Positions 19,026-29,209 of a DNA stretch of 64,000 nucleotides are shown here, piece after piece; position 1 is the stretch's first letter; every line of letters starts with the position of its first letter. Made by a program: the position numbers and the translations under genes. Origin of the DNA: Xanthocytophaga agilis. GTDB lineage: Bacteria; Bacteroidota; Bacteroidia; Cytophagales; 172606-1. The notes beneath the pieces are model-generated. The model saw only the letters and a program-made list of their open reading frames with translations, searched no databases and was not told the origin of the DNA. Where the stretch lies: positions 62,001 through 126,000 of the forward strand of contig NZ_JASJOU010000017.1 of NCBI RefSeq assembly GCF_030068605.1. Reading direction: 5' to 3'.

Positions 19026-19544
19026 TTACTCCAGAATAGCAACAGCCCGTACAGGTGAACCATCTCCATCTTTTATTTTTAATGGAAATCCATAAAACAG
19101 GAAAGATGTATCTACAGGTAACAGATCCAGATTTACCAAATCTGTATAAGTGATAATTTCCTGTCGAAGTAGTTCTCTTTCCAGATCAGTGGTGATAAAT
19201 CCTGCAACAAAAGGCGGCTGGGCTACAATAATTTTTTCCAGCAAGTCTATGCCAGCCTCTTCCGTAAACACCAGCCCACATTGTTTTGGAAAAATATCCT
19301 GCAGATTAACTACCCACGCTTTGCCACAAAATTTGTCCAGGGAAATTTTGTCAATAGTTTGGCCGCCACTATGCATATGTGAAAATGCATCAACATGTGT
19401 ACCTGTATGTGTTCCCATTGAAATTTCACGCAGTTCCCAACTGTGCGTCTGGTGTGAATGAAAGATCTTAACTTTTACCTGAGGATCTCCGGGATACACT
19501 TCCATATTGGAGTAAATAGTAGAAGAAAGGTCAATGATTGTCAT
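19026..19544 (-). CDS. Cyclase-family metal hydrolase (kynurenine formamidase-like)
   Basis: 172 residues. The family metal-binding motif is intact: GTHTGTHVDAFSH with His46, His50, Asp52 and His56. The N-terminal DLSSTIYSNMEVYPGDPQVK is also typical of the cyclase family (PF04199). Members include kynurenine formamidase, isatin hydrolase and antibiotic cyclases. The protein is shorter than the usual 200-250 residues, as seen for many single-domain bacterial members. There are no tryptophan-catabolism genes nearby, so kynurenine formamidase activity cannot be assumed. Cytoplasmic. Confidence 0.85.
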   Translation of the reverse strand: MTIIDLSSTIYSNMEVYPGDPQVKVKIFHSHQTHSWELREISMGTHTGTHVDAFSHMHSGGQTIDKISLDKFCGKAWVVNLQDIFPKQCGLVFTEEAGIDLLEKIIVAQPPFVAGFITTDLERELLRQEIITYTDLVNLDLLPVDTSFLFYGFPLKIKDGDGSPVRAVAILE

Positions 19545-19654
19545 TAGAAAATGTGTTAAAAAAATAAACTAGAGAGATCTGACCTGAGACTTTTCACTTC
19601 TGTTCATTATAAATGAAAAAAAATAGATTGTAGTTACACACAAGCAAGATACTT

Positions 19655-20428
19655 CTATTTGACCCCATCTTTTTTTAACTCCTCTCTGACTACATTAGTT
19701 AGATAAGCCACATTGTATTTGGTAAAGGTTTTATTGCGGGTGGTACTTAGCCCATATGCATTAAGCCGATTTGCCAGAAAGGAAAGAGATACTGTAGGGT
19801 CGGCTCTCAGGGCATCACGTATTACATTTTTTGCACGAATTGTATTTTTATTGTTAGCTGCTATACGTTTAATAGCCTCCACACCAAGTCGACTCATCTG
19901 AAGGCTATACCCATTGGGATTTCCTAACCGATAGATCCCTTTTTTATCAGGCTTCATCATACGATGCTGGCCGGTTACAGGGTCGAGGGTAGAATTGGTA
20001 TAATTACCTTGCTCAATCTTCTTTCTTTTTTCTGCCAAAGCCATTTTGGTACGTAAGCTGGTTCGCTCAGCTTCATCTTGATTGACAAGTGAAAGAATAC
20101 CAATAGTCATTTTGTTGATATGAGGATTGTCGACACAGACAAAGTTCACATCCGAGTTTGATAATTGAATGGTAAACCCAGCATCACGGCTGAGCCTATC
20201 CAGCTTAGCAACTACCAACACTGCTGAATTTTCTTTTGCTTTGGCAATAGCAGTCTGTAATTGTTGTCGGTTATTCTTTCGACCACTTTCTACTTCTGTA
20301 AATTCCGCGATCAAAATGCCTTTTCCAGTTACATATTTTTCTACATCCGACCGCTGGGCGTCCAATCCCAGCCCTGAACGCCCTTGCTTTTGGGTGGAAA
20401 CACGATAGTAAGCTACAAAGGTTTGCAT
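19655..20428 (-). CDS. Compact serine recombinase (resolvase/invertase-type)
   Basis: 257 residues from the start MQTFVAYYRVST. An in-frame ATG 30 bases upstream would add a hydrophobic peptide and is rejected. Catalytic Ser11 lies in YYRVSTQKQGRSGLGLDAQR; the family core continues with LVVAKLDRLSRDAGF. A short DNA-binding C-terminal region (about 150-257: NPNGYSLQMSRLGVEAIKRI, then a second HTH-like segment) replaces the long zinc-ribbon/coiled-coil tail of large serine integrases. Upstream, TAGCTTTG at 20473-20480 on the minus strand matches the Bacteroidota -7 box. The non-coding DNA upstream has repeated motifs that could be its targets (inference). The closest types are chromosomal or conjugative-element recombinases. 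Confidence 0.9.
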   Translation of the reverse strand: MQTFVAYYRVSTQKQGRSGLGLDAQRSDVEKYVTGKGILIAEFTEVESGRKNNRQQLQTAIAKAKENSAVLVVAKLDRLSRDAGFTIQLSNSDVNFVCVDNPHINKMTIGILSLVNQDEAERTSLRTKMALAEKRKKIEQGNYTNSTLDPVTGQHRMMKPDKKGIYRLGNPNGYSLQMSRLGVEAIKRIAANNKNTIRAKNVIRDALRADPTVSLSFLANRLNAYGLSTTRNKTFTKYNVAYLTNVVREELKKDGVK

Positions 20429-21331
20429 AAAGTAAAGAAGAATAGCTAAAACTGACATTTTGTCTTACTTTACAAAGCTATAAAATAAGGGGTAAAAAAT
20501 CCCTAACGAGCGTTACAGATTTTTTATTTTATCGGTTTTTTATGATGGATGCCATTATAAATGCCAAATAGTAAGGCCCTAGCAATAGTAGTTGGCAGGA
20601 CATATTTCAATAGGAAAGTAACCGATGCTATTGAGCTGCCTTTGGGGTGGATGTTGAAAGTATAGCCAATTCTAGATTTTAGATTTATCAAACTACTTTA
20701 CTCTGGGGCATAGCTGGTCGCACTAAGTAGTATGATTGGTATTCATGAAAAAAAGCTTTGCGTTTAATTCACAGTAAACAACTATCTGCCGTGAATAATG
20801 CGCAACATGCAACCTGCCGTGAATTAAACGCATTGGAAAAAGTGATTAGAGTTCTATTCAAAAGCAAAAGTGCTATGAATAAAACGCAATTTGTTCATTA
20901 ATCAGTGAGACTGCCTTGCTATTGCTAAAAAACAGATCGCGGTGAACTATGCGCAGATAAGACCTTTCTACAAAGAAAGTCACAGCTTTTCCTAAAATAT
21001 GGGATAACTTTTATTGAGTGGATAGTAAAAATACCACAAATGAGGTTATTTGTAAGGGTTGTTAGTGCTTCAATCTTCAGATGCATTTCTTACTGTATCT
21101 TATCCATATAGAAATTCATTCGCTCCACTTATGAAAAGACATCTTACTGAAATTCTTAGGCAACCTGTTGCCAATGATAAATTAAATATTGTCGACTATT
21201 GATGTTTTATTCCGTATCAGGAACTGTAACAAAATCAGATAAAGAAATGAAATAAAGAGTAAAGTCTTATCAGTAAAGTTTTTAAATTTATAGACAAGAC
21301 CTACTCAAGGCTTTCACTAAAAGGTACTCTT
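20429..21331. other. 0.9-kb non-coding region upstream of the serine recombinase
   Basis: No gene. Holds a cluster of a repeated 14-bp motif between 20759 and 20955 (listed separately) and a hairpin-like GGGGTAAAAAATCCC at about 20489-20505. The GH92 gene ends at 21332. Confidence 0.6.
20759..20955. repeat. Cluster of five 14-bp motifs near the recombinase
   Basis: Four plus-strand copies are GTGAATAATGCGCA (20791-20804), GTGAATTAAACGCA (20819-20832), ATGAATAAAACGCA (20875-20888) and GTGAACTATGCGCA (20942-20955). One exact minus-strand copy of the second is TGCGTTTAATTCAC (20759-20772). Copy starts are 28, 56 and 67 bases apart. The inverted pair 20759/20819 forms a 14-bp arm palindrome with a 46-base centre. 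They are candidate recombinase-binding or att sites, or iterons; no assignment is proven. Confidence 0.6.
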
Positions 21332-23629
21332 TTATTTTGTCTGAATCGTAATTGTACCTCCTTTGGTAAACAGATCATGAGATACAAAGTACCCCTGATG
21401 TGTTTTTCCATTAACCTGTATGGAAGTTAAGTCCCTTCCTGAAGCTGGTTTATTAATTACCAGTTGTTTACCAGTAGAGGTTTTCCAGTTGACCTGATCA
21501 AAAAGTGGCACAGTAACCAAATACTCCGGATCAGTGGCCGAAAATGTATATAGCCCTAACGCATTGAGTACATACCAGGCAGACATTTCACCAGCATCAT
21601 CCATTCCTGCCAGCGTTAGTCCGTCCTTTATACCATATAGATTATTCAAAATATAATCAAGTATCTTCTGGGTTTTCTCAGGTTTGCCAATAAAGTAATA
21701 CCCAAAAGGTGCTTCATGATCGGGTTGATTGCCATGGCAGTATTGACCAATCATTGTTTCTACGTTTCGTGCAATATACATTGGATTCCAGGGTACAATA
21801 AATAAGGAATCGAGTTTGGATTCAAATCCTTTCGCCCCTCCATACAAGCTAATCAAACCTTGCATATCATGTGGAGCAAAGAAAGATAGTTGCCAGGCAT
21901 TACCTTCCCGATACATATACTCATAATAAGGATAGTTCGGATTAAAGTTTTTGATCCACTCTCCATTTTCCAGTCTTCCTCTCATAAAACGGGTGGAAGG
22001 ATCAAACATGTTTTTATAGTTCTTTGACCGGGCTATCAGCATTTTGTAATTAGCAGAATCTCCTAGCTTTTTTGCCAGTTGAGCCAATGAGTAATCGTCA
22101 TAGGAGTATTCAAGTGTTTTGGATACTCCTGCTTTAGCCTTAGTTTCTACATGTGGATTAGCAACGTCAGGGTCGGAAATATATCCTTTTTCCATATACT
22201 CAGCCAGATAGGGGCGTGCAGGTCCAGGCACAGTAGCATTCTTCAACAATAGTTGATACGTTGTTTTTACATCAAATCCATCAATGCCCCGCAGGTAGGC
22301 TCCGGCAATGGATGAAGTACCATGATCTCCATGAAAAAAGGTAGGCATCACACCTGTTTTCTCCCCTACATCTTTCATGGATTTAATTACATTCAAAGCT
22401 ACCCTGGGAGATATCAATCCAAGCAATACATCCTTGTTGCGGTAGGTATCCCACAGAGAGGGTTCTGTGTAGTAATCAAAGTCTGCTTTGGATTTCTGTC
22501 TTTTGGCATCAGTATACTCACCGTTTACATCGCTACGTAGTGCAGGCCAAAGCAAGGAACGGTACAGACAGGAATACAACATTTCTTTCTGTGCGGGTGT
22601 CCCTCCTTTTATCTGTATCTGAGACAGGAGTGTTTCCCATTGCTGGTTTGCCTGCTGGCGAATGGTTTCAAATGATTTGGTACCAATCTCCTGTTCCAGA
22701 TTCTGTTTAGCATTGGCAGCACTCACGAAGGATAAGCCAATTTTAAGTTCGACAGGACCCTTACTACCATTGGCTAAATGTACAATGGCAAAACCTGATT
22801 TAGTACCGGCATCCTTAACTTCCAGCTTTTCAATATCGGTGTTCAGCACAACATAAAAATACACATTTTCTCCACTCTGAAACCCCTGCAAAGCTCGGGG
22901 TCCTGCCTGCTCGATAGCCCAGGTTGATACCCGACTAAGAGCTTTGGAAAGATCAAATAGGATCTTTTTGCCTGTATTATTTTTGAATGTATACCGATGA
23001 TAGCCACACCGCAAGGTAGAGGTCAAATCAGCTTGGATCTGATAGTCTTCCAGATAGACCTGATAAAAACCAGGTGAAGAATGTTCATTGCTGTGGGTAA
23101 ACCTGGAGCCATAAATCAGTTCCGTATTATTCTTATCCTCGCCTACCTTTCCAGCGATAGAAGGAGAAGCAGATTGGGGAAGTGGCAAAATAGGAATATT
23201 ACCCAGGTTCCAGTGCCCTTTGTTGGTATGAGTAAAACTTACAATCACTGAGTCTTCGTACTGATAACCGGCGCCAGCTGGCTGGTAGCGGGTCATTGGG
23301 CTCAGTTGAACCATGGCATTGGGAAGAGAGCTACCCGGAAAAGTCAATCCTGCCCAAGACCGCCAACCTTCAGGGAGCTTGTATCCAAGAATTTTTGGAT
23401 CAGTGAGGGGTGCAGTACCTACAAAAGTATTTACATAGCGAGTCACCCCTGTTGTCTGCCCCTTACCTATTGACTTACTACCGGACTGTCCCTTACCACT
23501 AATGGTAAGCTTGGTTTTACTTTTTGTCTGGCCGTTAGCTATGACAGGCATAAATCCCACCATCCCCATCCAACACACTACAATAGCTACCCGTAAGCTA
23601 CCAGAAATAGTTTTACTAAATTTATGCAT
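21332..23629 (-). CDS. GH92 exo-alpha-mannosidase
   Basis: 765 residues with a signal peptide (about 1-33). Family GH92 is clear from the opening VNTFVGTAPLT, the FPGSSLPNAMVQLSP segment, HTNKGHWNLGNIPILPL, and EGNAWQLSFFAPHDM. The catalytic region with the GNQPDHEAPFGY motif lies near residue 635. GH92 enzymes are calcium-dependent inverting exo-mannosidases, mostly alpha-1,2 or alpha-1,3, that trim side chains from mannan or N-glycans; the linkage cannot be decided here. No lipobox is seen, so the enzyme is probably periplasmic. It is the last gene of the mannan-type locus, 130 bases after GH76. Confidence 0.93.
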   Translation of the reverse strand: MHKFSKTISGSLRVAIVVCWMGMVGFMPVIANGQTKSKTKLTISGKGQSGSKSIGKGQTTGVTRYVNTFVGTAPLTDPKILGYKLPEGWRSWAGLTFPGSSLPNAMVQLSPMTRYQPAGAGYQYEDSVIVSFTHTNKGHWNLGNIPILPLPQSASPSIAGKVGEDKNNTELIYGSRFTHSNEHSSPGFYQVYLEDYQIQADLTSTLRCGYHRYTFKNNTGKKILFDLSKALSRVSTWAIEQAGPRALQGFQSGENVYFYVVLNTDIEKLEVKDAGTKSGFAIVHLANGSKGPVELKIGLSFVSAANAKQNLEQEIGTKSFETIRQQANQQWETLLSQIQIKGGTPAQKEMLYSCLYRSLLWPALRSDVNGEYTDAKRQKSKADFDYYTEPSLWDTYRNKDVLLGLISPRVALNVIKSMKDVGEKTGVMPTFFHGDHGTSSIAGAYLRGIDGFDVKTTYQLLLKNATVPGPARPYLAEYMEKGYISDPDVANPHVETKAKAGVSKTLEYSYDDYSLAQLAKKLGDSANYKMLIARSKNYKNMFDPSTRFMRGRLENGEWIKNFNPNYPYYEYMYREGNAWQLSFFAPHDMQGLISLYGGAKGFESKLDSLFIVPWNPMYIARNVETMIGQYCHGNQPDHEAPFGYYFIGKPEKTQKILDYILNNLYGIKDGLTLAGMDDAGEMSAWYVLNALGLYTFSATDPEYLVTVPLFDQVNWKTSTGKQLVINKPASGRDLTSIQVNGKTHQGYFVSHDLFTKGGTITIQTK

Positions 23630-23758
23630 GATTTGAAAGCGTATTTCCGTTTTAAAAGTATTTAATTGATGATTGTAAAGTATCCTTCACAACCATCAAT
23701 TGCGATGTTTTGTAGCCATTTCACTAACCTTACTTTGCATTGGTGTGAACGACCTATT

Positions 23759-24934
23759 TTAATTCACCAGATTTTGTTTTTTCAGTTCTGCCATAGCCTC
23801 CATCAGCATAACTCCACTAAGTTGAGGTGTTAGGCTGGTCGTTAACCCAGGTGCTACCTTCCAATCGGGACCAAAAAGAATGTCAGGCATAGTAGTTCCT
23901 TTAGACCAAAGCGTTTGTGCATTAATTTTCAAGAAATTGATATAATTGGTTCGTTTGGTAGAAGGCAAGTCTCCTTCGATAATCAAACGGGTAAGGTAGC
24001 GCACAAAGATCCCATTAAACAACCCACCATCGCCAGTATCACCATTAACCAGTACATTCTCACGGGTAAGGCGAGCCAGAGCGGCATCGGCAATTAATAT
24101 AGCATCGCTTTGGTAACTAATGTCATTAGTGATTTTGTAGAGTTCAAGGGCACTCCCAAGCACAGTTCCGTAGTTATAAGTAAACAACCGGGTATCGGGC
24201 TCATAAGGAGTGACACTTGTATTAATACCATCCCATACATCGCCATTGGACTGGATCATATTTGTCCGCAGCCAGTTGTATAGCTTAGTTGCCCATGCCA
24301 GATCATCTGCATTTTTGGTAACCTGATATAGTCGTGCGGCAAAGACACAAGCTGGTCCACTTGCAGGAGTACTTTTATTAGCTCTATCCTTGCGCCAGTA
24401 TAAACCTCCACCAGTCACATTATCCCATCCTCCTTTCACATCGGTCCACAAAACATCCGCCACACTTTTGAAACGTTCATCACCTGTAGCCATATAAGCG
24501 CGCAGGCTAGCCACCATCATCCACGACATATCATCATAATAGTAATTGATGTAGCTATTGCCATTGGCAGCCTTTACCCCTTCAATCAACGCATCCATTT
24601 GTTGTTTGATGTTTGCATCTTTGTCTTTTCGAAGATAGGCATCGGTCAGTACATCGAGTGCGTGTGCATTAGGCCAATAGTTACTATTAAAGGCAGCGCC
24701 TCCCATCTGCATGGTAAAAAACTTACCAGAAGCATACCAGTAATGCGAGTTAAGTCCTAACTGGGCACTATCGGCAATAGCCGTCCAGTTGTAGGTTCGG
24801 TTATTGTTTGAATTGCCACCTGTGTTGGTCATTGGGTCGTCAGGTGCCTTAAAGCAAGACGTTAGTGAACCCAACAAAAGAAAAGAAGCAGCAAAAACAG
24901 CTTTATATATAAATGATTTAGGGAAAATTGCCAT
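23759..24934 (-). CDS. GH76 endo-alpha-1,6-mannanase lipoprotein
   Basis: 391 residues from MAIFPKSFIYKAVF, chosen because it gives a normal lipoprotein signal with lipobox SLTSC. An ATG 63 bases earlier is open but would add another hydrophobic stretch. The (alpha/alpha)6 barrel shows the GH76 catalytic aspartate pair in YYYDDMSWM (about residues 133-135), plus YTYNYGTVLGSALELY-like and LTRENVLVNGDTGDGGLFNG segments. GH76 cuts the alpha-1,6-mannan backbone of yeast-type mannan. Together with GH92 this defines the substrate class of the locus. Probably surface-anchored. Confidence 0.92.
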   Translation of the reverse strand: MAIFPKSFIYKAVFAASFLLLGSLTSCFKAPDDPMTNTGGNSNNNRTYNWTAIADSAQLGLNSHYWYASGKFFTMQMGGAAFNSNYWPNAHALDVLTDAYLRKDKDANIKQQMDALIEGVKAANGNSYINYYYDDMSWMMVASLRAYMATGDERFKSVADVLWTDVKGGWDNVTGGGLYWRKDRANKSTPASGPACVFAARLYQVTKNADDLAWATKLYNWLRTNMIQSNGDVWDGINTSVTPYEPDTRLFTYNYGTVLGSALELYKITNDISYQSDAILIADAALARLTRENVLVNGDTGDGGLFNGIFVRYLTRLIIEGDLPSTKRTNYINFLKINAQTLWSKGTTMPDILFGPDWKVAPGLTTSLTPQLSGVMLMEAMAELKKQNLVN

Positions 24935-25114
24935 ACCAGAAAAGAAAGAGATGCTAAGTAAAGACAAATAATAAAACAGATAAGGGAAAAGGAACATCGG
25001 ACAAGCTGCCCGATGTTCACTTGGGTAACCCCTTGTAATAAAGCTCCATTGACAAATACAACAGGTTCGTTGTTGCCTTTGGATACCGTTTGTGATTATA
25101 TGTAGTCTAAAATG

Positions 25115-26260
25115 TTATTTCACGGTTATTTCGTGAGTATACGCATCTACATCCGGACTCAGAAAAACAGTAACATCAGCATTTGACTTGTCTGCTTCAC
25201 TACGGAATTTGAAGGCGTAATCATAATCCGAATTATTGACAGGCACCAGATAAAAGTAACTAGCTGGCGTACTGGAGGTAGGTCGCTGATTATCTGCATT
25301 GACACTGCCCATAAATTCCATTGCATCAGCACTGCTTCCTTCTTTTGTTGTCAGGCGAAACTTATATCGTTCGTCACGACCCCAACTTTCCTGAAAAAAC
25401 TCAATTGGGGTATTGGCAACTTTCCAGACTCCTTTTCCTATATAGGGCAGTGTGACAATCACCTGTTTTTTAGGCGAGAACCACAATCCAACTTCTTTGA
25501 TTTCGGTTAGTTTGGCAGCAGCATTATTAAAATCCAGATTGATGCGATATACTTTGGTACCACCCGTTACTGTAGTTTCGCCATCTTCCTGAATCAGGTT
25601 GCCTGTAATAGAAAAAGACACTGGTGTTCCACTTTTCTTATTGACAAAATGATACGTACCGGCTTTTAATGCTGTATAAATCTCAAACTCACCAGCCCGG
25701 ATCTGTTTTAAACGACCTGCCTGGCTTAGCTCGGCACCATACTCAGTGGCATCACCTGTGATATATACATCCGCAGGAATTTCCGAAAAACCGGCAGGAC
25801 GTTCTACTTCCAGAACCCGACTTGCAGATGATTTCTGCACATTATTTCCTTTGGAAGCCAGCACCGTCCATTTCAACTTTCCTTTAGCAAGCGAAGCGAT
25901 ACCAGCCAGATTGGCCACCTTATTCAAATCCTTGTGTGAAAGCGTAGCTCTGTTCTGTCCACCATTCCCGTCCGAAGCCATTTTATAAACCGGATTGGAA
26001 AAATCGCCATCTTCTTTGTCAAACGCGAGTTCATACATCACCAGAGAGCCATCAGCAGCCACACCCGGCTTCCATTCGAATATGATTGATGCATTAGTAG
26101 TAGGATTTAACTTGACAAAAGCATTGTCAGTTGGTACCCGTAAACTATCTGGTGCAGTCAGATTCAGATTGGGATCGTCATCTTTGTTACAGGATGGCAG
26201 TCCAATAAGCACTGCCAGTATTCCTGTAAATAGTAGGGATATATATTGTTTTCTAAGCAT
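25115..26260 (-). CDS. SusE/SusF-like outer-membrane glycan-binding lipoprotein
   Basis: 381 residues. Lipobox GLPSC (Cys24). The N-terminal SusE immunoglobulin-like domain (about 35-150) reads NAFVKLNPTTNASIIFEWKP through SKGNNVQKSSASRVLEVERP, followed by two starch-binding-like beta-sandwich modules with matching GVWKVANTPIEFFQESWGRD and YKFRLTT segments. It is a paralogue of the next gene upstream, conserved over its whole length. These proteins sit on the cell surface and hold glycan near SusC/SusD. It lies 17 bases after its paralogue on the same strand. Confidence 0.88.
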   Translation of the reverse strand: MLRKQYISLLFTGILAVLIGLPSCNKDDDPNLNLTAPDSLRVPTDNAFVKLNPTTNASIIFEWKPGVAADGSLVMYELAFDKEDGDFSNPVYKMASDGNGGQNRATLSHKDLNKVANLAGIASLAKGKLKWTVLASKGNNVQKSSASRVLEVERPAGFSEIPADVYITGDATEYGAELSQAGRLKQIRAGEFEIYTALKAGTYHFVNKKSGTPVSFSITGNLIQEDGETTVTGGTKVYRINLDFNNAAAKLTEIKEVGLWFSPKKQVIVTLPYIGKGVWKVANTPIEFFQESWGRDERYKFRLTTKEGSSADAMEFMGSVNADNQRPTSSTPASYFYLVPVNNSDYDYAFKFRSEADKSNADVTVFLSPDVDAYTHEITVK

Positions 26261-26277
26261 TGTTCTGTTAGAATTAA

Positions 26278-27420
26278 TTACCGCACAACCACCTTGTGTG
26301 TGTATTCTGCAGTAGGCTGAAAATAAACCGTGATATCTACATTACTTTTATCCACCTCTGAGGCAAACTTGTAACTGTAATCCCACTGACTGGCAGGTTT
26401 GGGTGTCAGATAAAAGTATGAGGCAGGTGTTCCTGTTACCGGGCGGGAATTATCTGAACTTTGACTGGCATACCAGATTTCGCTCTCCTCTCCATTAGCT
26501 TTTGTTTTCAGACGAAACTTATACCGTTCATCACGACCCCAGTCAAACTGAAAGAATTCAATAGGCGTATTTTCTATCTTCCAGGTGCTGTTACCAACGT
26601 AAGGCAGCGTTACTGTCACCTTATTCTGAGCAGCAATCCATAAGCCTACCTCCGTAATTTCAGTAGCTGTCATAGCTGCATTATTAAAGTCAAACTCCAG
26701 CCGGTATAGCTTGGTATCACCTTCAATGGTAGTTTCGCCACCTTCTGCAAGTGCACTCAAGTTATTGGTTGCCGAAAAAACTTTTGCATCATTAGTAGTA
26801 CCACTTACAATTTTAAAACTTCCTGCCTTAAGCGAAGTAAAAATCTCAAATGTACCTTCGCTGGTCTTCTTTAATGGCAAAGCCTTGGAAATATCAGTCC
26901 CTGTCTCTGTAGCAGAACCTGTCAAATAAGCCGTTGTTGGAACCTCTGCGAAACCAGCAGGACGGTCCACTGATAAGGTGCGTGCATTGGTAGACTGCAC
27001 AATGTTAGGCCCTTTGGAAGAAGTTACTGTCCATTTCAGTTTGCCACTTGTTAGTGAGGCAATGCCCGCTGTTGCTGCAATCTTATTCAGGTTTTTGTGG
27101 CTCAGTGTCAAACGATTTTGAGCGCCACTTCCATCAGATAAAACGACAGCTACCGGATTGGAGAAATCGCCATTTTCTTTGTCAAATAACACTTCGTATA
27201 ATACCAGTGTGCCATCTTCCGCTTTGGCCTGCTCCCACTCAAATACTACAGAGGCTGAAGTAGTTGGCTGTAATTTCACCGAAATATTGTCGGCTGGTGT
27301 AAATAGAATATTTGCTGGTGTCAGCGTCAGATCCAGATCCTTTGACTCATCCTGACAGCTCATCATGGCTCCCAGCATCAGTAAAACAATCCACGAAAGA
27401 AACGAATGTATTTTTGTCAT
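26278..27420 (-). CDS. SusE/SusF-like outer-membrane glycan-binding lipoprotein
   Basis: 380 residues from MTKIHSFLSWIVLL; an ATG 48 bases upstream is open but makes a poor signal. The lipobox is AMMSC. SusE domain VKLQPTTSASVVFEWEQ through STNARTLSVDRPAGF, then carbohydrate-binding beta-sandwiches with STWKIENTPIEFFQFDWGRD and YKFRLKTK. Many positions match the neighbouring paralogue at 25115-26260, so the pair arose by tandem duplication. Between SusD and GH76 in the operon. Expected role: surface binding of mannan fragments. Confidence 0.88.
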   Translation of the reverse strand: MTKIHSFLSWIVLLMLGAMMSCQDESKDLDLTLTPANILFTPADNISVKLQPTTSASVVFEWEQAKAEDGTLVLYEVLFDKENGDFSNPVAVVLSDGSGAQNRLTLSHKNLNKIAATAGIASLTSGKLKWTVTSSKGPNIVQSTNARTLSVDRPAGFAEVPTTAYLTGSATETGTDISKALPLKKTSEGTFEIFTSLKAGSFKIVSGTTNDAKVFSATNNLSALAEGGETTIEGDTKLYRLEFDFNNAAMTATEITEVGLWIAAQNKVTVTLPYVGNSTWKIENTPIEFFQFDWGRDERYKFRLKTKANGEESEIWYASQSSDNSRPVTGTPASYFYLTPKPASQWDYSYKFASEVDKSNVDITVYFQPTAEYTHKVVVR

Positions 27421-27498
27421 AAACGATCGGTTCAAAAGGTAAAGTTTAGGCAGATAAAGCTTGCTCAACAGGAAACAAGGTTATATCTGCCGATTTGT

Positions 27499-29118
27499 TT
27501 ACTGTCCCCAGCCGGGGTTTTGTTGTAAGTTTTTGTTCTGGTCTCGTTCCAGCTGTGGAATAGGCCATAAATAATGCTTGGAAGGATCAAATACCCGGGA
27601 CTCAACCAGAATATTGCCATTGGCATCTTTAGGCAGTTCATTTCCCGGAATGGCAATACCTTTGACCTGAGTATTCAGTACAGTCTCAGCAATTTTCCAG
27701 CGACGAATATCAAATACACGCAGTGATTCAAAGGCTAGTTCTGAACGACGCTCCCGTCGTACAATATCCCGCAAAGCGGCCTGCTGTGCATTAGGGAAGT
27801 TTAATGCACCACTATCTGTAAACCCAGCCCGGCGACGGAGTGCGCCAATAGTCTGATCCCATACAGTAGCTGTTAACTGATTCAGTTCGTTTTTAGCTTC
27901 AGCATACATCAATAACACATCCGCATAACGCAAATAGATCAGGTTCAACCCCGAATTACCTGGTGAGGTGGCAGTAGGATCAAAGTACTTACGCCAGTAA
28001 TAGCCTGTAGCGGAAGCAAATGGTTGAAGCACATCGTTAGGAGATGTATTGGGCAACGTTTTTACTTCAATTTCAGCAGGCGAGTTAAAAGCAAAGTTAG
28101 GATATTTGGAACCGTCTGTAGCAATGGTAGCTGCCAGTCGTGGGTCACGATTGGCAAATGGATTGCTGGCATCATAGCCTGAACCTGCTTCCTGTATTGT
28201 CTTTCCATTGGTTGTGATATAATTATCGACTAAAGCTTGTGTAGGCATAATATCTGTGCGCAGGCCAATGGTTACGGGAACAAAGAAACGCTGGATATCA
28301 TACAACCGATTGGCGCCATACTGCAAATCAAAAATGACTTCAGAGTTGTATTCATTGGCAACTGTAAAAATGCCCGCATAGGAAGGGAACAAGCTGTATG
28401 TTCCATTTTCCGGTTTACCAATTAACTCCTCACAAGCTGCTGCTGCTGCCTGCCAGTTGCCCTCAAATAAATTTACACGTGCTTTCAATGCAATGGCTGC
28501 CCCACGCGTTACCCGTCCATTTTCAGCAGCAGGCAAAGCTGTATTAATTGGTAGATCGGCTTGAATGCCTTCTAGTTCGCTGATCACAAAGCCAATCACT
28601 TCAGCTTTGGGAGTACGAGCAATACTTTGCGACTCGGAAATGGTCAATACATTGGTAAAAAACGGAACATCACCATACCAGGTTGCCAGTAAAAAATAGG
28701 AATAAGCCCGAATGAACCGCACTTCAGCCTGATACCGTTTCAGTTGGGTTTCTGATAGTGTAGTTACCCGTGATACATTAGCCAGAAACTGATTGCATTT
28801 CCGAATAGCGGTATACCGATCATTCCACTCATTCTTTAACAGAGGTAGTGAGGGGTCATAACTGCCACTAGCTACTTGTTTGGCTCCACCATAACGATCG
28901 CTTTGCCGAGTAAATGAATTATCACTTAGTGATTCGGTATAGAAAAAACCTTCGGCACTACCCAGACTAGCATAACATGACGCCAACACTGCCTGTGCAT
29001 CAGCATCTGTTTTCCAGAAATCCTTTTCATTTAGTTCGTTTGCCAGGCCAACATCCAGCTTATGGCAACTCTGCAAGGCAAACAGCGCAAAAGTAGTTAA
29101 CAGAATATATTTTTTCAT
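27499..29118 (-). CDS. SusD/RagB-family surface glycan-binding lipoprotein
   Basis: 539 residues from MKKYILLTTFALFALQSC (Cys18 lipobox). The frame is open 84 bases further but that extension lacks a signal. SusD features: DADAQAVLASCYASLG, YTAIRKCNQFLANVSRV, YQAEVRFIRAYSYFLLATWY near the N-terminus and NLIYLRYADVLLMYAEAKNE, VRRERRSELAFESLRVFDIR, HYLWPIPQLERDQN at the C-terminus. It partners with the SusC encoded directly upstream (92 bases away) and is followed by the SusE pair, the classical order of a SusCDE cluster. Confidence 0.95.
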   Translation of the reverse strand: MKKYILLTTFALFALQSCHKLDVGLANELNEKDFWKTDADAQAVLASCYASLGSAEGFFYTESLSDNSFTRQSDRYGGAKQVASGSYDPSLPLLKNEWNDRYTAIRKCNQFLANVSRVTTLSETQLKRYQAEVRFIRAYSYFLLATWYGDVPFFTNVLTISESQSIARTPKAEVIGFVISELEGIQADLPINTALPAAENGRVTRGAAIALKARVNLFEGNWQAAAAACEELIGKPENGTYSLFPSYAGIFTVANEYNSEVIFDLQYGANRLYDIQRFFVPVTIGLRTDIMPTQALVDNYITTNGKTIQEAGSGYDASNPFANRDPRLAATIATDGSKYPNFAFNSPAEIEVKTLPNTSPNDVLQPFASATGYYWRKYFDPTATSPGNSGLNLIYLRYADVLLMYAEAKNELNQLTATVWDQTIGALRRRAGFTDSGALNFPNAQQAALRDIVRRERRSELAFESLRVFDIRRWKIAETVLNTQVKGIAIPGNELPKDANGNILVESRVFDPSKHYLWPIPQLERDQNKNLQQNPGWGQ

Positions 29119-29209
29119 GTCGTAAGAATGTCTACAAAAATGAATAGTCATTGCAAGAAAAGGCTGCCGTTTTTCGCTTTTTAGCGATACTATTTCCGGC
29201 ATGCCTGAA

